From contig CAYZMP010000004.1 in assembly GCA_964479585.1 (NCBI GenBank), forward strand, positions 1 through 64,000: a DNA stretch of 64,000 nucleotides, given 5' to 3'. This document shows positions 26,551 to 35,554 of this stretch, piece by piece. This DNA comes from UBA6182 sp964479585. Lineage in GTDB: Bacteria; Bacillota_I; Bacilli_A; Erysipelotrichales; Erysipelotrichaceae. Position numbers and translations under genes: made by a program. How positions within the stretch are numbered: the first letter of the stretch is position 1; each line of letters begins with the position of its first letter. The notes beneath the pieces are model-generated. The model was not told the origin of the DNA. It worked only from the letters and a program-made list of their open reading frames with translations, and made no database searches.

Positions 26551-27573
26551 TCATTTCTTCTTTTTTAAACCATAAGGTGCGGTTGTTTGGCGAACAATAA
26601 GTTCTACCTCTAACTGATCATAATCAACCGGAACTTGTTCATTTTGTAATTTATTCACCAACTCTTGAACCGCAAACCAACCCAACTCATATTTTGATTG
26701 ACGAATCGTTGTAAGTGGTGGATTACTAAACTCAGATAAATAAACATCATCATACCCAACAATACTCACATCATTAGGTATCTGATACCCTAACATCGAC
26801 ATTGCTTTCATCACACCGTAAGCAATAATATCATTACCACAAACTACTGCACTACATTCACTGGCTTTGTAGTTTTTTAACATATGTTGATAAGCCAATT
26901 CAGTATTAAACTGTGGTAAGAAATGCACATACTTTTCATTTACATGTATGTTTGCATTTTGTAGTGCATAACGATAACCGTTGTATCGACGTAATGAGTA
27001 AGGTAGGTCTTTAGGACCAGAAATAAAATATATGTTTTTATGACCTAACTCTAATAAGTGTTCAGTCGCTAGCTTTGTTCCTTTTTGATAAGGAATTTGA
27101 TGCTTATCATAGTCCCAATAAAGAATATGATTGGCAATTGAAGTGGATGGTAAGTGGATTTCAACTTGACGTTGTTTCAATCGCTCAAGAATTTGAAGTC
27201 CTGCTAGTACAATCCCATCTACTTGCTTTGCTTCTAAAGTACGAATATAAGAAACTTCTTTGTCTCCATTATTATCTGTATGACAGATAAGCAATGAATA
27301 CCCATTAACTCTTGCACAATCTTCAGCACCACGCACTACTTCGGTATAAAATGGATTGCGAATATCTGGCAATAAAAAACCAATGGTCCAAGTATGCTGC
27401 GTGCGTAAGCTTTGTGCTACTACACTAGGATGATAGTTGTTCTCTAACACAACTTTTCTTACTCGGTTAATGGTTTCTTGGGAAATGTCTGAATCTTTTC
27501 CGTTAATAACTTTAGATACGGTGGTGATAGAAACACCTGCTAGTTGGGCAATATCCTTAATCGTTATGCTCAT
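26551..27573 (-). CDS. LacI family transcriptional regulator of the nucleoside operon
   Basis: A 340-residue LacI/GalR repressor. The N-terminal HTH (TIKDIAQLAGVSITTVSKVI, residues 3-22) and hinge are followed by a periplasmic-binding-protein-like effector domain (about 60-335). It is the first gene of the 11.5-kb nucleoside operon and its promoter carries a perfect 20-base palindrome, so it most likely represses its own operon. The effector is probably a nucleoside, ribose or a derived phosphate. Confidence 0.92.
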   Translation of the reverse strand: MSITIKDIAQLAGVSITTVSKVINGKDSDISQETINRVRKVVLENNYHPSVVAQSLRTQHTWTIGFLLPDIRNPFYTEVVRGAEDCARVNGYSLLICHTDNNGDKEVSYIRTLEAKQVDGIVLAGLQILERLKQRQVEIHLPSTSIANHILYWDYDKHQIPYQKGTKLATEHLLELGHKNIYFISGPKDLPYSLRRYNGYRYALQNANIHVNEKYVHFLPQFNTELAYQHMLKNYKASECSAVVCGNDIIAYGVMKAMSMLGYQIPNDVSIVGYDDVYLSEFSNPPLTTIRQSKYELGWFAVQELVNKLQNEQVPVDYDQLEVELIVRQTTAPYGLKKKK

Positions 27574-27594
27574 ATCCTTATTTACTAAATCCTT

Positions 27595-27655
27595 TTACTA
27601 AATCGATTTAGTAACTCCTAACCCGATTATAACAAACATTCATTTTCAAAGTCAA
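27595..27655 (-). promoter_or_regulatory. LacI-operon promoter with 20-base palindromic operator and cre-like box
   Basis: On the minus strand TTGACT (27655-27650) and TATAAT (27631-27626) are 18 bases apart. A perfect 20-base palindrome, TTACTAAATC/GATTTAGTAA, spans 27595-27614, just past the start of transcription, with an extra half-site TTACTAAATC at 27581-27590. A cre-like sequence with GCGCTT overlaps the -35 box (27649-27663, 11 of 14 consensus positions). This fits repression by the LacI protein and a possible CcpA input. Confidence 0.8.
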
Positions 27656-27830
27656 GCGCTTACAAAGAATATGTGAAATCTTTTTTCACATAGCGTAATC
27701 AATCAAATTTTTCACACATTAATCTTGGTATAAAAAGGTAATTGTACGTAGATAGTGTATAATTTTTTTATTAAATGATTCATTTTCCGTGGTATGATAA
27801 AATTATTATTAACTATAACAAGGAGTTTCT

Positions 27831-29105
27831 ATGAAAAAATACTTTGATTCTACACTAAACATGATGGATTCGATGATAAAGTGGGAGAAAAGATTATTTG
27901 ACTCACCAGAACTTGGTTTTAAAGAAGTTCAAACAAGAAAAATCATCGAATCTTTTTTGTCAGAACATAAAATTTCCATAACAAATGACTATGGTATTAA
28001 CGGCTTTTCCGTAAGTATTGGACAAGGAAAACCACACATAGGTTTGATTGCTGAGTTAGATGCATTACCAATCCCTTCTCATTTTAATGCTAGCCAAGTT
28101 GATGGTGCCGCACATGGTTGTGGACATCATCTACAAACAACCATGATGATGCACATCATGGCTATCTTAAAACAACAGCAAGATCAATTAAACGGCAAAG
28201 TAACATGTTTTTTTGTAGCAGCAGAAGAGTACGTTGATTTAGATTATCGTAAACAGCTTCAAAAGGAAAACAAAATACAACTACTTTCTGGTAAACAAAA
28301 CTTGCTATTACAACAAGCATTTTCGGATGTTGATGTTCTTTTATCAACTCATACTATGGGAGAAGTTAAAACTCCTTCAATGGAGGTCAATGCTTCATTA
28401 AGTGGCTTCATTTATAAAAAACTCATCTTTCATGGAAAAAGCAGTCATGCGGCTGTTAATCCTGATCAAGGAGTAAATGCTCTAAATGCTTTAGTGTTAA
28501 CTCAAAATGGGATTGCACTACTTAGAGAAACATTTAAAGAGTCTGATCAAATACGAGTCCATTTAATTACAACTCTTGGTGGTCAAAGTGTTAATGCTGT
28601 TCCTGAAAAAGCTATCTTAGAGGGTTATGTTCGTGCTGTAAAAACAGATATATTATTAGAGGTGAGCGATAACATTGATCATCTTGCTTATCACATGGCT
28701 TTAGCAATCAAAGCTAGCGTTACTGTAGAAAACTCTGTTGGTTATATACCATTTAAACAACATAGACCTCTTAATGATGTGCTTCTACCATATATTAAAG
28801 AAGTAGTGAAACAAGAAAACATTGTAGATCATCAAAAATCTTTTGCTGCTGGTGATGTAGGAGATTGTTCATTGTTTTATCCCACCATTCAACTAGGTTT
28901 TTCAGGCTGTATTGGTAGAGTTCATGGCAATGACTTTAAAATGAAAAACGCTTATGAAGCTCTTTTTAATCCAACGTATGTAATGCTATGTGGTATTGAT
29001 GAATTACTAAATAATCCTTTATCGTTAGAAAAAGTCACTTCTAGTTTTTCACCGTCAATGACTTTAAATGATTATAGAAAACTTCATAACATTAAAATCA
29101 TTTGA
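27831..29105 (+). CDS. M20 family metallopeptidase / amidohydrolase
   Basis: A 424-residue zinc hydrolase of the M20 amidohydrolase type (aminobenzoyl-glutamate utilisation, N-acyl-amino-acid hydrolase group). Visible are the first metal segment GLIAELDALP (about residues 76-85), HGCGHH (about 98-103), the acidic pair AAEEY (near 131-135) and HAAVNPDQGVNALNALV, which begins the dimerisation domain (about 205-320). It hydrolyses an amide bond of a small acylated compound in the cytosol; the substrate is not evident. It stands alone, divergent from the LacI operon, with AAGGAG before the start. Confidence 0.85.
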   Translation: MKKYFDSTLNMMDSMIKWEKRLFDSPELGFKEVQTRKIIESFLSEHKISITNDYGINGFSVSIGQGKPHIGLIAELDALPIPSHFNASQVDGAAHGCGHHLQTTMMMHIMAILKQQQDQLNGKVTCFFVAAEEYVDLDYRKQLQKENKIQLLSGKQNLLLQQAFSDVDVLLSTHTMGEVKTPSMEVNASLSGFIYKKLIFHGKSSHAAVNPDQGVNALNALVLTQNGIALLRETFKESDQIRVHLITTLGGQSVNAVPEKAILEGYVRAVKTDILLEVSDNIDHLAYHMALAIKASVTVENSVGYIPFKQHRPLNDVLLPYIKEVVKQENIVDHQKSFAAGDVGDCSLFYPTIQLGFSGCIGRVHGNDFKMKNAYEALFNPTYVMLCGIDELLNNPLSLEKVTSSFSPSMTLNDYRKLHNIKII

Positions 29106-29459
29106 AATTTCATGATTTTATACTTTCATTTACTTTTTTTAATGTTGTATTTTCACAACAATCATTCACATATTTTAAATTATTAAACATGCATTTTGAT
29201 ATACAATCAGAAAACATTAAAAAGGTGAGTTTTCATTGATTGATGACTAACTAATAGCACTGATAGTGTTCAATCTGTTAACTATCATTGCTTATCTGTA
29301 TCTTGTTTTCTCTTACTAGTTTCATAAGAAAACCCCATAAATTCTAGCCCGAATCATGGGGTTTAGCTCAACTTTAAAAGATTGAATCATTTCTTACTTA
29401 TCATATGCAGTTTGTTTGAGTAAGTTATTTGGATACCGTTTATTTTCACTACTTTAACA
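29106..29459. other. Intergenic region between convergent genes, holds the manA terminator
   Basis: No gene is supported. The stretch is AT-rich and has a -10-like TATACAAT near 29199-29206 with a following AAAGGTGAG, but the only reading frame after it stops within four codons. The clear element is the hairpin at 29330-29364 described separately. The region may hold the worn remains of a longer gap; I see no riboswitch consensus. Confidence 0.4.
29330..29364 (-). terminator. Probable manA terminator
   Basis: Nine-base arms AAACCCCAT (29330-29338) and ATGGGGTTT (29356-29364) pair around a 17-base loop. On the minus strand TTTTC follows, so it would end the transcript that passes manA about 95 bases upstream. 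Confidence 0.6.
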
Positions 29460-30437
29460 TTAATAATCTTTGTCTGAGTTAACCACACTTACCGTAATAA
29501 GTTTAGCATTTCCCTTTATAGTGATAGGGTGAATGCCTGCTCCAATAAAAAAACTATCCCCTTTTATTCCCTTAACACTGTAATCATTATAAGAGATCGA
29601 TACATCCCCATCAATGACTACCACTACCAAAAAGGAGTGTAGTGAGTGTTCAATAGTGCAACGATTGTTAATGTCGTATTGCTTTGTTATGAAGTATTTA
29701 TTCGATACTAACGTCTTGAAACGACAATCATCGGTAATACTCTCATCATATCCATTTTGTAACACAGATGGATATGGGTCTAAGTTTGATACGTACACCC
29801 CTTTGTCGATGTGTAGTTCCCTTGTGCTTCCATTATTATCTTTGCGATTATAATCGTACAAACGATACGTAACATTTGAACTTTGTTGGATTTCACAAAT
29901 AGTAATCCCTGCACCTATAGCATGAATTGTACCTGCTGGGATATAGACAACATCACCTTGTTTTACAGGTACATAGTTTAGATGTTGTTCTAATGTGTTA
30001 TCCCTAATGGATTGTTCAAGTTGCTCAGCTGTTATGACTTTGTTTAAACCAACAACTAGTTGAGCATTCTCTATTGCATCTAAAATAACCCACATTTCGT
30101 TTTTACCGTTGTCATTTTCATGTTTTTGAGCATAAGCATCATCGGGATGCACTTGAACAGACAATGGTTGGTTTGAATCGATAAGTTTAACTAAGACTGG
30201 TAATTGTGCATATTCTTGATTGTTGCTCCCTAAACTCATTGGATTATTTTCAATGTACTCTTTTAAAGTTGCTTCATTAATGTCTGTATTTTCAATAAAT
30301 GAAGGGCCATCTTTATGTGTTGAGACAACCCAACTCTCAGCCATTATATCGCTATCACTATGTTGGTTGTACTCATCCATTAGTTTTGTACCACCCCAAA
30401 GATAATCTTTGTGTGACCCTCTCAGTTTTAATATCAT
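29460..30437 (-). CDS. manA: Mannose-6-phosphate isomerase, class I
   Basis: A 325-residue cupin-type phosphomannose isomerase. Zinc ligands are visible in SVQVHPDDAYA (Gln and His, about residues 96-106), the Glu of KNEMWVIL (near 115) and the His of AGTIHAIGAG (near 172). It interconverts mannose 6-phosphate and fructose 6-phosphate. Its place behind the GH38 alpha-mannosidase and the fructose-type PTS gives the route by which released or phosphorylated mannose enters glycolysis. AAGGTGAG is the ribosome binding site. An internal pseudogene fragment sits between it and the mannosidase. Confidence 0.93.
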   Translation of the reverse strand: MILKLRGSHKDYLWGGTKLMDEYNQHSDSDIMAESWVVSTHKDGPSFIENTDINEATLKEYIENNPMSLGSNNQEYAQLPVLVKLIDSNQPLSVQVHPDDAYAQKHENDNGKNEMWVILDAIENAQLVVGLNKVITAEQLEQSIRDNTLEQHLNYVPVKQGDVVYIPAGTIHAIGAGITICEIQQSSNVTYRLYDYNRKDNNGSTRELHIDKGVYVSNLDPYPSVLQNGYDESITDDCRFKTLVSNKYFITKQYDINNRCTIEHSLHSFLVVVVIDGDVSISYNDYSVKGIKGDSFFIGAGIHPITIKGNAKLITVSVVNSDKDY

Positions 30438-30483
30438 ATACTCACCTTGTTTCCTTTAATTCAAATAAACAGTTCCTTTTACA

Positions 30484-30648
30484 TTGACTTTTGATGATCA
30501 ATTTCAAATTGTTGGATGTCTTTTTCTACGGTTTCATCGTACACTAATTGTTTATAAATATCCAATGAAATTGTCAATAAGTGTGCACCTGCTTAGTAAG
30601 CTTCTTCAACTTAAGCAGCACTTTAAAAATTAGTTGCTATAATTCTAC
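30484..30648 (-). pseudogene. Remnant of a transaldolase / fructose-6-phosphate aldolase gene (3' end)
   Basis: About 165 bases match the 3' end of the intact gene at 36391-37053. The first 63 bases (30484-30546 against 36399-36461) are identical by eye; the rest is roughly 80-85% alike without indels. In the remnant the codon that is TTA (Leu) in the intact copy has become TAA, and the original stop codon region is not conserved, so it cannot code for protein. The match ends near 30648 and the 5' three quarters of the gene are missing. It lies between the mannosidase and manA genes, suggesting that this operon once carried its own copy. Confidence 0.85.
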
Positions 30649-30758
30649 TAAAATGATTATCTAGAACAATATTTTACGTTTTGATACCCTTTGTTTTAAA
30701 CCTTCATATTTAATCATTCACATTAGTTTTTTTCACATCAAAATAATCCGTTCTCTTA

Positions 30759-33422
30759 TTACCTTCTTTTAAACTTAAGATTACAAATTTCATTTGGTTT
30801 AAGTTCCACTAATGAAATTTTACCTGTTTTATGTAGTTCACCAGAACCTTCATACTCTTCACCAATGTAATTGTAAGCAAACTCCTCTTTAACTCGATCA
30901 ATGCATTTTTCATTAATCATGTTCACTTCACAAACATAATCATACAAAATACTATTGTATTCTAAGCTTACTTTATTAAGTTGCTGATCAGACATGTTTT
31001 TGATTCTCCAAATGATATCATCATCATAAGGATTTTTCACAAGTGCACTTGTAGCAACATAATTATTCATTGATTTAAAGAATGTAGTATGATCAGAAAG
31101 ATAACCATTTTTTTTGTTTTTATGGCGATAGAATGATCTTAAGGGATTTTGATACTCTTCAACAGATTTATGGATGTCACCTTGATTATTGCTTAGTAAA
31201 ATTCTAAACTCAAAATCATGTTTGCCTAAAAGCAATGCATCTGGGGTGAATATTTTACCACCTGATCTTCTCCCAGGTCTATGTTTTAAGTTTTCTTTAC
31301 CCATATAATCCGTTGTTGTTAGTAGATGTACTTTTAAGTCCTTTTTATTGTCGATTTCATAACTTAACACACCTTTGTTTAGAAGTGCAAACTCACCATC
31401 TTTGTCATAAACATATCGTTGAGTTGAGTACGTTGGATAATAATGCTCTTTCCAACCCTTATCTAATGTATTGTTAACTATTGCTTCATTATCTGTCAAT
31501 AAGTCTCCAAAACTACCTTCTCTGTAATGATTTTCTTGACTAAAGTTTGGAATCACTAGCGAAACTCTGTGGTTTTCAGCAGTATTCTTTATGTTTACTT
31601 TCAAGTCAATAAAATCATCTTCAGCGTTTATAGTAAAAATCATTTCTATCGGTAAAGATACCTTTTGCGCTGATCGACTAACATTATCTGTTGTTTTGTT
31701 TACTAATAAGTTTTTCTTGATACTTAAACTAGCTTCATATTTGTTTATAAAATAAACATTCACTTCAGATTCAAAATCACAACTTGATATTACCTCATCA
31801 TTTTTTGGAGGTGAAAAATCATAACTATCACCTGCATTTCCTTGATCTAAAATAGAGATAATATTATTGAATGATTTTTTTGTTTTTTTACAGTAAATAT
31901 TTACTGTTCCATCTTTGTTTGTTGTTATCTCAATAAATTTGTTAGCAATTGAACTTTCCGTTATTTCAATGCTGTTTAAATCTGCTTGAGCCAAACTTTC
32001 TTTATCTTCCTCAATATAATAAGTATTAAAACCCAAACCTTCCACAGATGCTCTAAACTTTATTTTTGTACGTTTTACAATATCACTTGGATTTTCCTTT
32101 AACCAAAGTCTGTAATCTTTTAAATCGATCTCAGTTTCACTTAAAACAGCGAAATCAACATCTCTTCCATCGTGTGTTGATACTCTAAACCCCGAATAGA
32201 CATCGACATCCGCTTCAACGAAACCTTCTTGTTTTAAACTGTTTGAATTAAAGACAAGAATTGGTCTTTTATTGTCTTTTAGATCAAATTGAATTTTGTC
32301 AATCAAGTTATTTGTTCTAGCTTGATAAAGTGAGTGATAAATGTCATCAACTTCATCTATTCTAGTAAACATATCCTTGTGAGCTTTGTCAGTACAAACA
32401 TTGCAAATCGAATCATGAGCATGGCTTTCTACGACTCTTTTCCAACAATAGTAAATCAAATCTTCCTCATATCGATCATTTAGTGTATATCCCATAGCAC
32501 TGATTGGTTCAAGTATTTTTTCAAGTTTTGTTTGTATATCATAATTTCTTTGTTTGAAATCCGTTCTAGATCCTGCAATCGAAATATGAACTCTTTGCTT
32601 TTGACCAAATCTGAATTCACCTTTAAATCGAGAATATTTATCTCTTTTTTCGCTCACCAAACTGATGTAATCACTAAGTTTTGCTTGTTTGACAATAATG
32701 TCACTGTACTCATCATTAAGTCTATTGATTAACTCTGGTATAAATTTCTTTACCGTTGATTGATCTGAACCAGCTAAGACTAAAATATTGTTTTCGAAGG
32801 ACGATTCCCCTAGTATATCAATATTTGATTCAATGGTTTTCTTTGATATTTCTAAATCTTGTGAAAGCAAATACCCATTGTTGTACCCATTCCAAAGAAC
32901 TGAACACACTACTTCACTTTGAGAACTTCCTTCCCAAATAAACTCATTATCTTTTATAATGGCATTATCAAAGCCACGCATCGCTACTACTGTGTAAATA
33001 CCAAATTTATTTAAGATTTGCGGCATAAATACTGATTGTCCAAAGGAATCAGGAAGGTATCCAATGTTCATCTTATTTCCATACTCTTTACTCATCAAAT
33101 CACCAATGAGCAAGTTTCGCAACAAAGATTCTCCACTTGGTAAAAATTCATCTGGTTGTACATACCATGGGCCAATGATAATTCTCTCAGTTTCGATTAG
33201 TTTTTTTAGTCTTGTCTTCATGTTTGGTTTAATGTTCAAATAATCATCGATTAACGAAGTTTGCCCATCTAACATAAACGTTTCAAAATTATCATCTTCT
33301 TCTAAAGTATGAATTAAATCATCCATGAATTTTATAAGACGTGTTCTATACTCATTAAATGTCTTTTGCCATTCTCTATCCCAATGCGTATGACTTACGA
33401 CATGTACTATTGTTCTTTTCAT
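30759..33422 (-). CDS. GH38 alpha-mannosidase (mannosylglycerate hydrolase-like)
   Basis: An 887-residue glycoside hydrolase family 38 enzyme. The zinc site begins with SHTHWDREW (His11, Asp15), and the nucleophile Asp lies in GYLPDSFGQS (Asp125). A three-helix bundle and large C-terminal beta-sandwich domains follow, typical of bacterial members near 880 residues such as MngB. It lacks a signal peptide and acts in the cytosol on a phosphorylated mannoside brought in by the PTS encoded upstream, giving mannose 6-phosphate for ManA. 2-O-mannosylglycerate is a known substrate for this gene arrangement; other alpha-mannosides are possible. I start at 33422 (MKRTIVHVVS), as the upstream ATG at 33431 overlaps the binding site. 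Confidence 0.9.
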   Translation of the reverse strand: MKRTIVHVVSHTHWDREWQKTFNEYRTRLIKFMDDLIHTLEEDDNFETFMLDGQTSLIDDYLNIKPNMKTRLKKLIETERIIIGPWYVQPDEFLPSGESLLRNLLIGDLMSKEYGNKMNIGYLPDSFGQSVFMPQILNKFGIYTVVAMRGFDNAIIKDNEFIWEGSSQSEVVCSVLWNGYNNGYLLSQDLEISKKTIESNIDILGESSFENNILVLAGSDQSTVKKFIPELINRLNDEYSDIIVKQAKLSDYISLVSEKRDKYSRFKGEFRFGQKQRVHISIAGSRTDFKQRNYDIQTKLEKILEPISAMGYTLNDRYEEDLIYYCWKRVVESHAHDSICNVCTDKAHKDMFTRIDEVDDIYHSLYQARTNNLIDKIQFDLKDNKRPILVFNSNSLKQEGFVEADVDVYSGFRVSTHDGRDVDFAVLSETEIDLKDYRLWLKENPSDIVKRTKIKFRASVEGLGFNTYYIEEDKESLAQADLNSIEITESSIANKFIEITTNKDGTVNIYCKKTKKSFNNIISILDQGNAGDSYDFSPPKNDEVISSCDFESEVNVYFINKYEASLSIKKNLLVNKTTDNVSRSAQKVSLPIEMIFTINAEDDFIDLKVNIKNTAENHRVSLVIPNFSQENHYREGSFGDLLTDNEAIVNNTLDKGWKEHYYPTYSTQRYVYDKDGEFALLNKGVLSYEIDNKKDLKVHLLTTTDYMGKENLKHRPGRRSGGKIFTPDALLLGKHDFEFRILLSNNQGDIHKSVEEYQNPLRSFYRHKNKKNGYLSDHTTFFKSMNNYVATSALVKNPYDDDIIWRIKNMSDQQLNKVSLEYNSILYDYVCEVNMINEKCIDRVKEEFAYNYIGEEYEGSGELHKTGKISLVELKPNEICNLKFKRR

Positions 33423-33455
33423 ATAACCCATCCTTACATATTTAAACTATGATAG

Positions 33456-33479
33456 AAAAGGAGTCGAATGACTCCTTTT
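33456..33479 (-). terminator. Intercistronic hairpin between EIIC and the mannosidase gene
   Basis: A perfect 10-bp stem (AAAAGGAGTC 33456-33465, GACTCCTTTT 33470-33479) with a 4-base loop. On the minus strand it is followed by TTTTC, a weak U-tract, so partial termination or mRNA protection of the PTS genes is likely. Confidence 0.65.
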
Positions 33480-33488
33480 AAACTTCTT

Positions 33489-34559
33489 TTAAAAATCAAT
33501 TTCGATTTCAAAATCACTGTTTTCTGCATTGTTTTGATTTTCATCAGTTACTGGTTTTTTCCATATAACTTGAATTATGACAGAAATTGCAGTACCAACT
33601 AAAATTGCAAGCACAAACATCGGTATGTTGCTAGCCATTGGTAACCCAAACACTCCTGATACTCCAGCTGTAGAGATTCCAGAACCCATCATAATTGCTC
33701 CACCTACAGCTGCACCAATCATGTTTGATGTAATAACTTTGATTGGATCTCTAAACGCATATGGTAATGCAGCTTCAGTTATACCAACCGCACCTGATAT
33801 AATACTTGCTGGTGCCATTTTAATTTCTGATTCCGTATGTTTTTTCTTAGCTATTAACGATGCAATACCCACTGATAATGCTGGAACCATAATCCCAGGA
33901 AATACTGCTGCATTTACAATGAAACCAATTCCACTTGGATCAGCCCAAACTGCAAATACAAATGTAATAGCAATTTTATTTAATGGTCCGCCCATATCAA
34001 ACGCACACATGGCACTTAAGATTGCTCCAAGCAAGAATGCATACTCAGGCATTGTCGATAAGGTAATTAAGTTTTGAATAATAAAATCGTTTACTACACC
34101 TACAGTCATCGCTAATGGATATGCAACAACGAAATAGATAATCCATGATGAAATAACTGGTATAAATAAAGTAGTTTTAATCGAATTTAGTACACTTGGT
34201 AGACTTATGCTTTTCATCCAATTTACTAAATAACCTGCTAAAACCCCTGCAATGATAGCTCCTAAAAATCCACTAGCGACACTACCTTCTACAATTGGAT
34301 TAGCAGCTAAATAACCACCTACAAAACCTGGTGCAATACCTGGTTTATCCGCAATCGCAAATGACACATAACCTGCAAACACTGCTGGAATAAATCCCAT
34401 GACAGTCCAAGCAAAACCATTAAGTGTTGTTACCCAAGCATATTGTACTCCTAAATACTGGTTCAACATACCAGTGACTGCGATTGTCATACCTGCAACA
34501 ACGATAAATGGAAGCATGTATGAAACACCAGTCATTAATGCTTTTAAAAATTTCTTCAT
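33489..34559 (-). CDS. PTS fructose-type EIIC subunit
   Basis: A 356-residue membrane protein of the fructose/mannosylglycerate EIIC family with about nine to ten helices. Landmarks are GVSYMLPFIVVAGM near the N-terminus, FGLPMASNIPMF late and the EAALPYAFRDP segment near residue 259 that forms the conserved substrate loop. It works with the separate EIIA and EIIB encoded upstream, with the same pathway as the fused FruA/MngA proteins. The company of GH38 and ManA points to an alpha-mannoside as substrate. RBS AGGAG precedes the start. Confidence 0.9.
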   Translation of the reverse strand: MKKFLKALMTGVSYMLPFIVVAGMTIAVTGMLNQYLGVQYAWVTTLNGFAWTVMGFIPAVFAGYVSFAIADKPGIAPGFVGGYLAANPIVEGSVASGFLGAIIAGVLAGYLVNWMKSISLPSVLNSIKTTLFIPVISSWIIYFVVAYPLAMTVGVVNDFIIQNLITLSTMPEYAFLLGAILSAMCAFDMGGPLNKIAITFVFAVWADPSGIGFIVNAAVFPGIMVPALSVGIASLIAKKKHTESEIKMAPASIISGAVGITEAALPYAFRDPIKVITSNMIGAAVGGAIMMGSGISTAGVSGVFGLPMASNIPMFVLAILVGTAISVIIQVIWKKPVTDENQNNAENSDFEIEIDF

Positions 34560-34571
34560 AATTTCTCTCTC

Positions 34572-34883
34572 CTATTGGTTTAATTTTTCTTCAATCTTTT
34601 TTATTACTGCGTCTGCTTGTCTAATAGCCGTAGCTATCGGAATTTCTACTTTTTTAATGTTATTAAATCTTTCCCTTTTGCTAATACCTACTTCAACCGC
34701 AAGTATCAAAATGTCTGCATTAAGTACATCTTCTTCAGTAATCTCGTTTTCAATGCCTGCAGCCCCTTGAGTTTCAACTTTTATGTTATGACCAAGTTTT
34801 TTTGCTGAATCTTCAAGAGCTCGCTTTGCCATAAAAGTATGAGCAACTCCTGTAGGACAAGCTGTAATTGCAATAATGTTCAT
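34572..34883 (-). CDS. PTS fructose-type EIIB subunit
   Basis: A 103-residue EIIB of the fructose family. The phosphorylated Cys9 sits in ITACPTGVAHTFMA. It relays phosphate from the EIIA encoded upstream to the sugar in EIIC. The start at 34883 has AAAGGAG about 10 bases upstream and gives the canonical N-terminus; the longer in-frame form to 34904 has no binding site. Confidence 0.92.
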   Translation of the reverse strand: MNIIAITACPTGVAHTFMAKRALEDSAKKLGHNIKVETQGAAGIENEITEEDVLNADILILAVEVGISKRERFNNIKKVEIPIATAIRQADAVIKKIEEKLNQ

Positions 34884-34904
34884 AGTCGCTTTCTCCTTTA
34901 TCAA

Positions 34905-35366
34905 CTAATCAGTAAACATCTCTTCGATCACATTTCTTAAATTTTCACTGTTTTTTTCATTTTTAATTTTTTCTTGATATTCTGGGTCCATTAAGTTATA
35001 TGACAGTTTTGATAAAATCTTTAGATGATTGTTCGACTCATCATTTGTTGCCACCAAAATAATAAAGATGTATTTTGCTGGTTTCTCATCCAAAGAATCC
35101 CATTCAATGTCATGTTTACATCGAACATAAAACAAGCAAGACTCTTTTAAATTAGCTACTTTACCATGTGGAATGGCTAAACCATTTCCAAAACCTGTTG
35201 TCCCCAAGATTTCTCTTTCTAGTATTGCTGATTCGATTTCTTTAGGCTTAACTTCATCCATCAAACTCCCAGATATCAAAAATGATACCTCATGAAAAAA
35301 ATCACTTTTTGATTTGCTGACATTATCGAAATCTAGAATCGTGAACACGCTTACATCATTAGTCAT
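34905..35366 (-). CDS. PTS fructose-type EIIA subunit
   Basis: A 153-residue EIIA of the fructose/mannitol family with active His67 in GLAIPHGKVA. It is the first gene of the mannoside PTS operon. Unusually, the AAAGGAG binding site is about 30 bases before the ATG, and a perfect 8-bp inverted repeat (35375-35393) lies between them; the reading frame holds a stop just upstream, so no earlier start in frame is available. Confidence 0.9.
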   Translation of the reverse strand: MTNDVSVFTILDFDNVSKSKSDFFHEVSFLISGSLMDEVKPKEIESAILEREILGTTGFGNGLAIPHGKVANLKESCLFYVRCKHDIEWDSLDEKPAKYIFIILVATNDESNNHLKILSKLSYNLMDPEYQEKIKNEKNSENLRNVIEEMFTD

Positions 35367-35374
35367 AAACCCAC

Positions 35375-35393
35375 AAAAGACTTACAGTCTTTT
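35375..35393 (-). promoter_or_regulatory. Inverted repeat between ribosome binding site and EIIA start
   Basis: AAAAGACT and AGTCTTTT form a perfect 8-bp stem with a 3-base loop on the message, exactly between AAAGGAG and the ATG. Folding would bring the two close together; as DNA, the symmetric sequence could be an operator, for example for the RpiR regulator encoded at 35555. Confidence 0.55.
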
Positions 35394-35488
35394 CTCTCCT
35401 TTCTGAACTTCACTAAACGAATAGTATCATATATAAACATACATTCCTATAAAGCTCATCTTTTAGACACTTTTGACACTTTTTAAAA

Positions 35489-35509
35489 CCACAATACATT
35501 GTACTGTGG
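35489..35509 (-). terminator. Probable terminator of the RpiR regulator gene
   Basis: CCACAATACA (35489-35498) and TGTACTGTGG (35500-35509) pair with one wobble, and the minus strand then runs into TTTTAAAAA. It separates the regulator transcript from the mannoside PTS operon. Confidence 0.55.
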
Positions 35510-35554
35510 CTTTACTAGTTGTATCTCATAAAATAATGGGGTGAATAAACGTCA

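Noticed and set aside
29195..29320. Possible riboswitch or small RNA after the M20 gene
   Set aside because: Although there is a -10-like box and some short repeats, I see no conserved riboswitch elements and no terminator in the right orientation.
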